Assembly: GCA_030604905.1 (NCBI GenBank)
Contig: JAUVVA010000037.1
Location: forward strand, 1 to 32,232
DNA length: 32,232 bases
Direction of reading: 5' to 3'
Source: Verrucomicrobiota bacterium
GTDB lineage: Bacteria; Verrucomicrobiota; Verrucomicrobiia; Opitutales; Opitutaceae
The notes under the pieces are model-generated. The model was not told where the DNA came from. It ran no database searches and was given only the letters and a program-made list of their open reading frames with translations. Shown piece after piece: positions 15,424-24,818 of this stretch (positions are counted from its first letter, which is position 1; every line of letters starts with the position of its first letter). The position numbers and the translations under genes were made by a program.

Positions 15424-15783
15424 ATGACCGACGACGAGCTTCAGACCCTGATCGACGACGCCACCTTCGACCACGCGATGGGCGAGACCGACGCGGCCCT
15501 CGCCAAGCTCACGCGCGCCACCGAGGCCGCGCCCGCCTCCTTCGCCGCCTGGCACGCCCTTGCCGAGGTGAACTTCCAGCTCCGCCGTCTCGACGCCGCC
15601 CTCGCCGCCGCCGAGCGCGCCCACGCCCTTCGCGCCGACGACCTCTTTATCAACACCACCCTCTCCCGCATCTGGATGGAGAAGGGCGACAAGCCCATGG
15701 CCGAAAAATTCGGTGCCCAGGCCAAGATCCTCGGCTGGAAGGACCAGCTCAAAAACCCCGCCGCCCACCAAGGCGGCCTGTGA
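15424..15783 (+). CDS. Small tetratricopeptide-repeat protein
   Basis: This protein is 119 residues from ATG 15424. It is all-helical with about three TPR-like units: LQTLIDDATFDHAMGETDAALAKLTRATEAAP, then SFAAWHALAEVNFQLRRLDAALAAAERAHALRAD, then DLFINTTLSRIWMEKGDKPMAEKFGAQAKILG. The A-x-x-x-G/Y and A-x-x-x-A spacing fits the TPR consensus. It has no signal peptide and no other domain, so it is probably a cytoplasmic protein-interaction adaptor. The partner is unknown. It is preceded by a likely terminator, so it is probably transcribed separately from the yceI-like gene. Confidence 0.85.
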   Translation: MTDDELQTLIDDATFDHAMGETDAALAKLTRATEAAPASFAAWHALAEVNFQLRRLDAALAAAERAHALRADDLFINTTLSRIWMEKGDKPMAEKFGAQAKILGWKDQLKNPAAHQGGL

Positions 15784-15943
15784 GGCCGCCTCGACACCGC
15801 AGGATCGTTCCACGGGCTACATCCGCCCGGTCGCATCCTCCTACCCGCTTGCCAACCAGGCCACTCCTCTGTCCGCCCCCGCGCGCAGCTTGACCACCGA
15901 CTACCCTTGACGAACAGACCGCGCATCTCGCAAACAGATTGCT

Positions 15944-17257
15944 ATGCGCCACATCCTGCTCCGCCTCCTCCTGCTGTCCTTGCTCCTCGGACACACGGCA
16001 CGCGCCGAGGAAAATCCGACCGTTTTCCCCCGCATGGACGGTATCGAGGTCGATGCCGATGGGACCCTCTGGGCGTGGTTTGGCTACGAAAACACGGGCG
16101 GCGAACCGCGCATCATTCAGTATAGTATAAACAATTTCTTCATACCGGAGCCTTCAACCCGTCGCGTCGCTCCGATCCGCTTCGCGCCCGGCCGACACCA
16201 CCGGGTGTTTCGCACTCCCATGGACCCGGTCGAGGGAGTCACTTGGCGTTTGCTCGGTCGTGATGCCATCGCCTCTCCCTCTATTATTGCGCCCCCCTTG
16301 CTTCCCTTCACTTTCCAGGGCGAGATCCGCCGCGACGGGAACCGTTTGGATGGCGAAGTAAGCCTGCGCGTGACTTTTTGGGACGCCCCCTCTCACGGCG
16401 AGCGACTCGGAACCCCGCGCCTTTTTGACGGCAACTCCTCTCCACGTGTTGCCGTGCAAAACGGCCTCTTTTCCCTCGCCTTGGTGCCCCCTTCCTCCAT
16501 CGGCCTCGACGGCCTCTGGCTTGAGATCGAAGTCTGGGATCCCGCAGTCGCCGGCTTCGTCACCTTGGGCGATCGCCAACCTGTGCATTCTACGCCCCGG
16601 GCTACCTTCAGCGCCCGCACTCGCGGGATCTTGGTCCACCCCAATCTCGTCGTGTTTGGAGACCGGGACACCCTCAGCACAGGACACCAAGCCGTTAGGA
16701 TCGCCAACCTACCCGAAGGATTCAGCTTGGGTTCTGGGACGGGCAGCACGCGAAGTTCGGGGGAAGGCAACGCTTGGCAGATCCAGGTCAGAAACGACCG
16801 GGTCGGCATCCTCCGCATTCCCACCACGCACACCCTCGAAGTCGCGGGCGAAGCCTCCAAGAACACCGCCGGTGCTTGGCTGGCCCACGCCGACGAGCGG
16901 ATCAAACGCGAGGTCCAGCCACTGGAGAACGCGCTCGGACGTATTCAACAAATCCGCCCCGTGCGCTTCCGCTACACTCAGGAGCACCTGGCGCGCACGG
17001 GCTGGACGATCCACGACCGCGAATACGTCAACGTGATCGCGCAGGAATTTGCCAACGTGTTCCCCGAACACGTCCAGAGTTCCGCCGACCTGCACCAAGG
17101 CCAAGCCCTGCTCCAAGTCGACACCCACCCGCTCACGCTCTACTCGGTCGCCGCGATCCAGGAAATCGCCGCGGCGCTCGAAGCGCTGCGCGCGGAAAAC
17201 GCCGCTCTCCGCAGCCGACTCGAGACCTTGGAAGCCCGCTCGGCCGTCACGCCCTGA
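15944..17257 (+). CDS. Secreted protein with a C-terminal Peptidase_S74-type chaperone domain
   Basis: This protein is 437 residues. A signal peptide at 1-21 (LLRLLLLSLLLGHTARA) is followed by an N-terminal beta-rich domain (about 25-110) with AWFGYENTGGEPRIIQY and RFAPGRHHRVFR. A middle region (120-300) precedes an endosialidase-type intramolecular chaperone domain at about 303-435: EASKNTAGAWLAHADERIKREVQPLENAL, IQQIRPVRFRYTQEH, EYVNVIAQEFANVFPE, and a final coiled coil. In phage tailspikes and their relatives this domain trimerises the protein and cuts itself off at a Ser in an S-D-x-R-x-K motif. Here Ala316 replaces that Ser, so cleavage is unlikely. Codon use is less GC-biased than in neighbouring genes, for example around 16116-16142. 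The next gene starts 10 bases on. Confidence 0.85.
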   Translation: MRHILLRLLLLSLLLGHTARAEENPTVFPRMDGIEVDADGTLWAWFGYENTGGEPRIIQYSINNFFIPEPSTRRVAPIRFAPGRHHRVFRTPMDPVEGVTWRLLGRDAIASPSIIAPPLLPFTFQGEIRRDGNRLDGEVSLRVTFWDAPSHGERLGTPRLFDGNSSPRVAVQNGLFSLALVPPSSIGLDGLWLEIEVWDPAVAGFVTLGDRQPVHSTPRATFSARTRGILVHPNLVVFGDRDTLSTGHQAVRIANLPEGFSLGSGTGSTRSSGEGNAWQIQVRNDRVGILRIPTTHTLEVAGEASKNTAGAWLAHADERIKREVQPLENALGRIQQIRPVRFRYTQEHLARTGWTIHDREYVNVIAQEFANVFPEHVQSSADLHQGQALLQVDTHPLTLYSVAAIQEIAAALEALRAENAALRSRLETLEARSAVTP

Positions 17258-17267
17258 TCCAGCGATC

Positions 17268-18041
17268 ATGCCGCGCCCACACCCACTCCTCGCCGCGCTC
17301 CTCGCGCTCGGGCTCCCCTCGGTGACGCTCCACTCCGCCGAGCAGCTCACCGGCTACAGCCTTGCCGGCTGGACCATCGGCGCCGGCGGCACCCGTTCCA
17401 GCTCCGGCGACTGGTCGCTCGTCGGCACGGTCGGCCAGCCGATCAGCGCCCGCTTCGAGAGTTCTCCGCCGGCCTGGGCTTTGCAGGCAGGTTTCTGGAA
17501 CCGCCTCCGCGACCACCGTTCACTTGCCCCGGCGACGCTTTCCCTCGCCCTCTCCGGTCGCTCCGCATCCCTCTCCATCTCCCTCGCCAGCCTCGCGAGT
17601 TCCCTGGCCGGCAGCGATCCGGGGCACGGCCTCGCCAAGGTCGATTGGGTCGCCGGCACCAGCCTCCTCGGTGGCTCACTGCTCATCGAAGACGACATCC
17701 TCCGCTACGAAGCGCCCGCCGGCCGCGACAGCGCGGATGTGTTCACGTTTTCGACCGTCGACCCGCTGGGTGAGCGCGTCTTCCACCACCTGGTCCTCGA
17801 CCTGGTCTGGCCCCTGGAGGTGCTTTCCATCGTCGCCGAGCCGAAGGACGCCGAGCACGGCGTCGCACTGCTGCGCGTTCGTTTTGGCGGCGAGCCCGGT
17901 CTCGGCTACCGAGTGCAGGCCAGCTCCGACCTCCTTATTTGGGAGGAGGCCGGGATCTACTTTGGCGATGCACGGGGCGAATTTGAGCACCAGGAGCCGC
18001 TCACCGAGCCCCGACGCTTCTTCCGCGCCGTCGCGCCCTGA
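17268..18041 (+). CDS. Secreted verrucomicrobial-type beta-rich protein
   Basis: This protein is 257 residues from ATG 17268. A signal peptide at 1-23 (LLAALLALGLPSVTLHSA) is followed by GYSLAGWTIGAGGTRSSSGDWSLVGTVGQPIS and WALQAGFWNRL. This repeat pattern ending in GFW is common in verrucomicrobial exported proteins. A middle domain follows (about 80-165) with a cadherin/Ig-like DSADVFTFSTVDP. The C-terminal module GLGYRVQASSDLLIWEEAG...RRFFRAVAP resembles repeats that close many secreted proteins of this phylum. No catalytic site is visible. It lies 10 bases after the S74-domain gene, so the two are probably co-transcribed and may act together at the cell surface. Confidence 0.8.
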   Translation: MPRPHPLLAALLALGLPSVTLHSAEQLTGYSLAGWTIGAGGTRSSSGDWSLVGTVGQPISARFESSPPAWALQAGFWNRLRDHRSLAPATLSLALSGRSASLSISLASLASSLAGSDPGHGLAKVDWVAGTSLLGGSLLIEDDILRYEAPAGRDSADVFTFSTVDPLGERVFHHLVLDLVWPLEVLSIVAEPKDAEHGVALLRVRFGGEPGLGYRVQASSDLLIWEEAGIYFGDARGEFEHQEPLTEPRRFFRAVAP

Positions 18042-18150
18042 GCCTGCATCCGGCGACAGCCGCGGCGCGCCTCGCTGAAAGCAGAGCCCGCACATGCCGC
18101 CCGAGCTTTCCCTTGACCGCCCGCCCCTCGCCCGCGGACGCTGACCGTTT

Positions 18151-19251
18151 ATGAAAGCCGGAATCGTCGGTCTCCCCAACGTGGGCAAGTCCACCCTCTT
18201 CAACGCCCTCACCCGCTCCCGCAAGGCCGAGGCCGCCAACTACCCGTTCTGCACCATCGACCCCAACGTGGGCGTCGTCACCGTGCCCGACGAGCGCCTC
18301 GTCCCGCTCCAGAAAATCGCCAAGACCAACGTCATCATCCCGGCCGCCATCGAGTTCGTCGACATCGCCGGCCTCGTCAAAGGCGCCAGCCAGGGCGAGG
18401 GCCTCGGCAACCAGTTCCTCGCCAACATCCGCGAGGTCGACGCCATCGTCCACGTCGTGCGCTGCTTCGAGGACAGCGACATCCTCCACACCATGGGCTC
18501 GGTCGACCCCGTGCGCGACATCGACGTCATCACCACCGAGCTCATCCTCGCCGATCTCGACGCCGTCCAGAAGCGCCTCGACAAGACCCAGAAGAAGGCG
18601 AAATCCGGCGACAAGGACGCCCAGGCCGAAGTCGCCCTGCTCGAGCGCCTCGTCCCCCACCTCAACGAGAACAAGCCCGCCAACATTCTCGAGGCCACCG
18701 AGGAAGAGCAAAAGCTCCTCAAGCTCTTCCAGCTCCTCTCCGCCAAGCCCGTCCTCTCCGCCTGCACCGTCGCCGAGGGCGCTCTCGCCACCGCCGAGCA
18801 CAACCCCTTCGTGCAACAAGTGGCCGCCTTCGTGACGGCCCACCACGACGCCGCCTACGTGCCGATCAGCGCCCGCATCGAGGCCGAGCTCATCGACCTC
18901 GCGCCCGAGGAGGCGAAGGAGTTTCTCAAGGACCTCGGCGTCTCCGACTCCGGCGTGAGCAACCTCATCCGCGAGAGCTACTCGCTCCTCGGCCTGCAGA
19001 CCTACTTCCCCGCCGGGGAAAAAGAGGTTCGCGCCTGGACGAGCAAGAAGGGCTGGAAGGCCCCGCAGGCCGCCGGCGTCATCCACACCGACTTCGAGAA
19101 AAACTTCATCAAGGCCGAGGTCGTCTCCTACGAGGACCTCGTGCGCCTCGGCAGCACCGCCGCCGCGCGCGAGGCCGGCAAATACCGCCTCGAGGGCAAG
19201 GAATACGTCTTCCGCGACGGCGACGTCGCCCTCTTCAAAGTCGGCGCCTGA
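18151..19251 (+). CDS. ychF: YchF/OLA1 redox-regulated ATPase
   Basis: This 366-residue protein is close in length to other YchF proteins. It has an Obg-like G domain with a P-loop GLPNVGKST at 7-15 and NYPFCTIDPNVGVVTVPDERL as switch region. FVDIAGLVKGASQGEGLGNQFL serves as G3. A helical coiled-coil insertion lies at about 130-200, and a C-terminal TGS domain covers about 283-366 (LLGLQTYFPAGEKEVRAWTSKKGWKAPQAAGVIHTDFEKNFIKAEV). Family members hydrolyse ATP rather than GTP, bind ribosomes and affect stress responses. The gene is monocistronic here. ATG 18151 lacks a Shine-Dalgarno sequence. Confidence 0.98.
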   Translation: MKAGIVGLPNVGKSTLFNALTRSRKAEAANYPFCTIDPNVGVVTVPDERLVPLQKIAKTNVIIPAAIEFVDIAGLVKGASQGEGLGNQFLANIREVDAIVHVVRCFEDSDILHTMGSVDPVRDIDVITTELILADLDAVQKRLDKTQKKAKSGDKDAQAEVALLERLVPHLNENKPANILEATEEEQKLLKLFQLLSAKPVLSACTVAEGALATAEHNPFVQQVAAFVTAHHDAAYVPISARIEAELIDLAPEEAKEFLKDLGVSDSGVSNLIRESYSLLGLQTYFPAGEKEVRAWTSKKGWKAPQAAGVIHTDFEKNFIKAEVVSYEDLVRLGSTAAAREAGKYRLEGKEYVFRDGDVALFKVGA

Positions 19252-19300
19252 GCCGGTCCGCCATCCGCGCCCCGCGCACGCGGCGCGCGGCTCCCCGCTC

Positions 19301-19377
19301 TGGCGTGTCCGGCGGGATTCGAACCCACGACCAGCCGCTTAGAAGGCGGCTGCTCTATCCAACTGAGCTACGGACAC
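19301..19377 (-). tRNA. tRNA-Arg (anticodon TCT)
   Basis: The minus strand folds into a complete cloverleaf. The acceptor stem GTGTCCG/CGGACAC is perfect, the D arm is GCTC...GAGC, the anticodon stem is GCCGC/GCGGC with loop CTTCTAA (anticodon TCT), and the T arm is GTGGG-TTCGAAT-CCCGC. The discriminator is G at 19304, and a genomically encoded CCA occupies 19301-19303. It converges with ychF. Confidence 0.97.
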
Positions 19378-19504
19378 CCGAGAGTGTCCGCAAAAAGCCA
19401 CGCCGCCCCCGCGCGGACAAGGTCAAAGCCGCGCACTCCAAAACCCGCGCCTCACGCCGCCCCGCCGCGCGGAGCCCACGCGCGGCTCCCGCCCCGACAC
19501 GCGC

Positions 19505-19536
19505 GAAGAAAAAGCCCCGCCGGTGAAGGCGGGGCC
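19505..19536 (-). terminator. Rho-independent terminator of the amtB-PII operon
   Basis: On the minus strand GCCCCGCC, a 6-base loop and GGCGGGGC (19514-19521 and 19528-19535) form a perfect 8-bp GC stem followed by TTTTTCTTC. It lies about 67 bases downstream of the PII gene stop, with no gene in between. Confidence 0.88.
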
Positions 19537-19602
19537 GGAAAATCACCGACGTCGGAGCCGCGCGCTGGGCGCGTGCCCCTCGGGCTCGGGCTCGGCTCGG
19601 GC

Positions 19603-21410
<1,808 letters not shown>

Positions 21411-21453
21411 GTGGACCGGACACCTCGCAGCACCCGGCACGCCATGAATCCCG

Positions 21454-21481
21454 CTCATAGCCCGATAAGTTTAATCACCAA
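21454..21481 (-). promoter_or_regulatory. Candidate promoter of amtB
   Basis: On the minus strand TTGGTG (21481-21476), a 16-base spacer and TATGAG (21459-21454) resemble a sigma-70 promoter. It lies in an AT-rich patch that stands out in this GC-rich window. Transcription would start near 21447, giving a leader of about 37 bases. Match quality is modest. Confidence 0.3.
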
Positions 21482-21657
21482 AGCATGCGCCTCATCATCA
21501 GCGGCTTGAATGATGAATAAAATTCACAGGCAAACAGCTCCGCGTGGTCAAAAACCGCCGCCCCAGCGAGATAGCGCAAGGCAGTGGCAGCGACGACTGC
21601 CTAAATCGGGGGGCGGGCGGGGCTGTTGCCGATGCTCGGCGGTGGGCGCCGCCTGGG

Positions 21658-22071
21658 CTAGGTGTTGGCGTCTTCGTCGGCCGCGAGGCGGCGCTGGTTG
21701 GCCGGCAGGTGCTGCGGCAGGACCAGGTAGTAGTTCATCAACCACCAACTGCGCGAGGAGCGGTAGAACAGCACGGGAAACAACACCGCGCCCACGCCCG
21801 CCGCCACCGCCGCCGTCGCGCCGCCGATCCAGCCGAAGAGGTAGGCAAGCAGGATGGGCAACAGGATCAGGCAGACCGTCACGCCGTAGTTGAGCGACAT
21901 CGCGCCGAGAAATCCGCCCTCGTCGCGCTCCAGCACGAGACCGCACTCGCCGCAGACCGGACGCAGCGTGAAGGGCCGGCCGGGCACGAAAAGCGCGCGC
22001 CCCCCGCAGTTGGGACAACGATTGGCGAGGCCGCGGGCGGCGATCTGCAGGCGCGTGACCTTGGGCTTCAT
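21658..22071 (-). CDS. DUF983 zinc-ribbon membrane protein
   Basis: This protein is 137 residues from ATG 22071. An N-terminal zinc-ribbon-like pair CPNC and CGEC (RCPNCGGRALF...RPVCGECGLVLERDEGGFLGAMSLNYG) is followed by two transmembrane helices (about 63-82 and 86-106). This is the DUF983 layout. A C-terminal WWLMNYYLVLP tail follows. The function is unknown in the family; in some bacteria it accompanies cytochrome oxidase genes, which are absent here. Its ATG overlaps the stop of the aminotransferase gene by 4 bases (ATGA), so the two are translationally coupled. The 247 bases between it and amtB hold only the candidate amtB promoter. Confidence 0.87.
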   Translation of the reverse strand: MKPKVTRLQIAARGLANRCPNCGGRALFVPGRPFTLRPVCGECGLVLERDEGGFLGAMSLNYGVTVCLILLPILLAYLFGWIGGATAAVAAGVGAVLFPVLFYRSSRSWWLMNYYLVLPQHLPANQRRLAADEDANT

Positions 22072-23435
22072 CGGGCGGCACCCTCGGCCTGCGCCGCGTC
22101 CGAAGCAAGCGGGGCGGCGCAGGCCCGCGCGGCCCGGCAAAAGCGCGCGCCCGCCTCGGCGAGCGCGGAGGGCGGAAGCACGCCGTAGCTCAGGCGCACG
22201 GTGTTTTTTGGCGGCGCGTCGCCGTGGCAGAGCGCGCCCGGCACGTAGAGCACGCCCTCGCGCAGGCAGGCGCGGCAAAACGCCGAGTCGCCCCCGGTGT
22301 CGAGGCCCGGCGGCCCCTCCAGCCAGAGATAAAGCCCGCCCTCGGGCACGCGCCAGCGCCAGCCGAGCCCGGCGAGCCCGCCCGCCACCAGCGCCTGGTG
22401 CAGCGCGTCGCGTTTCTCCCGGTAGGCTCCACGCAGCACGCCGAGCTGCGCCTCGAAGCCGCCGTCCAGCAGCGCGCGCTCGAGCAGCGCCTGGGCGAAG
22501 TTGGCCGTGCCGAAATCCTGGTGCCCCTTGACGTGCAGCATCGCGGAGCGCCAGGCCGCGTCATCGCACATGCCGAAGCCAACCTTCAGACCGGTCGCGA
22601 AAGGCTTGGTCAGCGTGCCCGTGTAGAGACGGGGAAAACCATCCCACGCGCGGTCGCCGAGCACCCCGGCCTGGGCCGAGGCGGCGGCGGGATCAAAGCC
22701 GAGCTCACGGTAGGCGGCGTCCTCGATCACCGGCACCACGCAGTCCTCCGCGCGCAGGGTGGCGGCGAGGACGCGTTTCTCGTCCGCTCCGAGCGTGCGT
22801 CCGCTCGGATTGGAGAACCAGCTCACGAAATACACCGCCTTGAGCCGCGAACGCGCCCCGGAGCTCCGTAGTTGCCCGAGCATTACGGCGAGCGCCCGCG
22901 CGTCGAGCCGCCCCTCGACGTCGGTCGGCAGGGAGCGCGCCTCGACGCCGAGACCGCCGAGCAGTTCGAGAAACACAAAGTAGCTGGGACGGTCGAGGAG
23001 CACGATGTCCCCCGGCTCGCACAGGGTCTGGACCGCCAGGTAGAGGGCCTGCTGGGAGCCGTTGGTGACAAAGGTCTGCGCGGCGCGGGCGGCGACCGCC
23101 TCGGGAGCCACGGCCGGAGCGCCGCCGCCGCCGGCGGCCGCGTCCTGCGCCAGCACGCGCGCCGCCAGGGCCGCGCGCAGGCCGGGGCGGCCGGCATTGG
23201 TGCCGTATTGCAGAAACTCCTTGTCCGGCGCCTCCAGCGTCAGCCGGCGCATGCCCTCGCCCAAGGCCGTGAGCGGCAGGGTCGCGTTGTCGGTGAACCC
23301 CGCCGCGAGCGAGAGCAGGCCGGGCGTCTCGAGCGCCACCTGCATCAAGGCCGTGATCGCGGGCGGGCGGGCACGCCGCCCCAGCGCGGACAAGACGGGC
23401 GGGACGGGCGAGGAGGCGGACGGGGATACGGACAT
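22068..23435 (-). CDS. PLP-dependent aminotransferase, fold type I
   Basis: This protein is 455 residues. It has the aspartate-aminotransferase fold without an N-terminal GntR-type helix-turn-helix. Key positions are YGTNAGRPGLRAAL at 77-90, TNGSQQALYLAVQTL at 124-138, DRPSYFVF at 148-155, SNPSG with Asn209, EDAAYRE with Asp239 and Tyr242, GTLTKPFATGLKVGF with the Schiff-base Lys277, and NTVRLSYG with the carboxylate-binding Arg. This resembles 2-aminoadipate/MocR-like aminotransferases. The substrate cannot be read from sequence. It lies in a run of minus-strand genes after trmO and is coupled to the DUF983 gene by an ATGA overlap. Confidence 0.9.
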   Translation of the reverse strand: MSVSPSASSPVPPVLSALGRRARPPAITALMQVALETPGLLSLAAGFTDNATLPLTALGEGMRRLTLEAPDKEFLQYGTNAGRPGLRAALAARVLAQDAAAGGGGAPAVAPEAVAARAAQTFVTNGSQQALYLAVQTLCEPGDIVLLDRPSYFVFLELLGGLGVEARSLPTDVEGRLDARALAVMLGQLRSSGARSRLKAVYFVSWFSNPSGRTLGADEKRVLAATLRAEDCVVPVIEDAAYRELGFDPAAASAQAGVLGDRAWDGFPRLYTGTLTKPFATGLKVGFGMCDDAAWRSAMLHVKGHQDFGTANFAQALLERALLDGGFEAQLGVLRGAYREKRDALHQALVAGGLAGLGWRWRVPEGGLYLWLEGPPGLDTGGDSAFCRACLREGVLYVPGALCHGDAPPKNTVRLSYGVLPPSALAEAGARFCRAARACAAPLASDAAQAEGAAR

Positions 23436-23542
23436 AGAGGGTCACTCTGTGCCCGGACCCGGCCGCCCGACAAGCCGCGCCTGCCACCTCCGGCGACCGA
23501 GGCGGATCCACCCCGCCCCGCTCACTCCGCGGCTCACGCGGT

Positions 23543-24448
23543 TCAGGCTTGCTTGCCCTCCTTGGGAGAGCGGGCCGCCGGGCCGCGGTAGACGGTCTTC
23601 AAAGGCAGCTCGCTGTCCGGCCATCGCGCCAAAAAAGCCCGCTGCGCCGCGCGATCCGGCACCTGCTCCGCGCCCTCGCGCTCCAGCTGCCAGCCCGGAT
23701 AGCCGGGCCCGAGCCCCGTCACCGTCACCCGCGCCGCCGCCTCGTCCACGACGAAGAGCGCGCGCCAAGCGCCGCAACCGATCTCCAGCCCTCCGCCGTG
23801 CTCTGTAGGGACTCGACGAATACGCCGCGTGCGATGAGGGGCGGGGTCGCGGCCGAGCAACTCGCGCAGTCGCGGCAAAAAATCCACCCCATGCCCCTCG
23901 CGCAGCCACGCGGCCTGCTCCGTCGCGCGCGGGGCGAGCACCACCTCGAAACGCGGAGCGGCGCGCTCCGCCGCATCGACCTCGTCGATCCAGCCCGCCT
24001 TCGCGCCGGGGAAGGCGTCGTAGGCCGGCACGTAAGGCTTGATGTCGAAAACCGGCGTGCCCTCCACCAGATCGCAAGGCCCGAGACGCAACAGACGCCC
24101 GCCCGCCTCCACTCCGAGCAGGCGCACCGGCGTGAGGCCGAGCGCGTTCGGGCGATGCGGCGAGCGCGTGGCGAAAACGCCTCTGCGCTTCTGCGGCCCC
24201 CGCGGGGGAATGACGGTCGGGCGCCAGGTGTTGTTGCGGTGAAACCACCACAGCAACCACACCCGCTCAAATCCCGCGAGGTCCCGCGTGGCGAGGGCGA
24301 GCTCCGCCTCCGGCAGAAGCTCCAGATAGTTTACTTCCGGCTCGCGCTCGTCGGGTTGATGTCGCGCCTGAAACTTCACCCCCTTCCCACTTCGGATGAA
24401 ACCGATGGGCCGGAGCGTGAGGGTGGCGGCGGGAGCGGAGTCGGACAC
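23543..24448 (-). CDS. trmO: TrmO-like tRNA (t6A37) N6-methyltransferase
   Basis: This protein is 301 residues from GTG 24448. The N-terminal beta-barrel TsaA/VirR domain is clear: PIGFIRSG, NYLELLPEAELALATRDLAGFERVWLLWWFHRN, the hallmark RGVFATRSPHRPNALGLTPVRLL, and DLVEGTPVFDIKPYVPAYDAFPGAKAGW. A C-terminal domain follows (about 170-301). TrmO enzymes use SAM to methylate t6A at position 37 of tRNA-Thr. It is somewhat longer than the enterobacterial protein because of the C-terminal part. Upstream lies a roughly 270-base inverted-repeat element that separates it from oleD. Confidence 0.9.
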   Translation of the reverse strand: MSDSAPAATLTLRPIGFIRSGKGVKFQARHQPDEREPEVNYLELLPEAELALATRDLAGFERVWLLWWFHRNNTWRPTVIPPRGPQKRRGVFATRSPHRPNALGLTPVRLLGVEAGGRLLRLGPCDLVEGTPVFDIKPYVPAYDAFPGAKAGWIDEVDAAERAAPRFEVVLAPRATEQAAWLREGHGVDFLPRLRELLGRDPAPHRTRRIRRVPTEHGGGLEIGCGAWRALFVVDEAAARVTVTGLGPGYPGWQLEREGAEQVPDRAAQRAFLARWPDSELPLKTVYRGPAARSPKEGKQA

Positions 24449-24547
24449 GAGGCAGGGTTACCGACAAACCGTCCCGGGTTGTAGCCTAATCTGGTCCGCC
24501 CTTCGACGGGAAGCGCCCCGCTCCCGCGCCACCCCGCCTTCGCGTTC

Positions 24548-24818
24548 CCTCAGCCGCCATCATGCAAATGGGCGGCAGAGCAGCGAGGTGAGATCGCGAG
24601 CAGATTTCGGTGCGGACCGAGCGAAGGAATACTCGGAGAGTATTTCAAGACGACGGAGCGCAGTAGCGCGGAGATGGCATCGCCGCAGGCGATGGCCCGG
24701 AGGGCCGCCCGGACTCGGGTGCCCGCGCAGCGGGCGGAGCCGGGCGCAACAGCCCCACCGAAAGGTGCCGCGAGATCACCTCGATGCGACCCGAACATTT
24801 GCATGATGTCGGCTCAGG
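24548..24818. repeat. Large imperfect inverted-repeat element with nested hairpins (MITE-like or structured RNA)
   Basis: This fills the 365-base gene-free stretch 24449-24813. Terminal 23-bp inverted repeats (24548-24570 and 24796-24818, 21 of 23 matching) share the core CATCATGCAAATG and its complement. Inside them a second pair (24584-24612 and 24756-24783) matches at about 21 of 29 positions, including CGAGGTGA and TTTCGGTG blocks. Between these lie local hairpins: AATACTC-GGA-GAGTATT (24628-24644) and CATCGCC-GCA-GGCGATG (24678-24694). Both termini are flanked by TTC (24545-24547 and 24819-24821), a possible 3-bp target duplication. The right terminus includes the oleD stop codon. No credible gene lies inside. 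Confidence 0.85.

Noticed and set aside
17057-17071. Palindrome GTGTTCCCCGAACAC resembling a LexA box
   Set aside because: Its half-sites are 3 bases apart instead of 4. It lies inside the coding region for the conserved FANVFPEHV segment, with no promoter nearby.
21430-21444. Possible sigma-54 promoter (TGGC and GC spaced like -24/-12) before amtB
   Set aside because: The -12 element is weak (GTGC), and the start would leave only about 8 bases before the ATG. No enhancer-binding sites are visible.
22072-22278. N-terminal extension of the DUF983 gene
   Set aside because: The upstream frame overlaps the aminotransferase 3' end and is Arg-rich. ATG 22071 gives the normal zinc-ribbon start and an ATGA coupling.
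24550-24804. 84-codon minus-strand frame inside the inverted-repeat element
   Set aside because: It is fully contained in palindromic sequence and translates from the hairpins. It has no recognisable domain.
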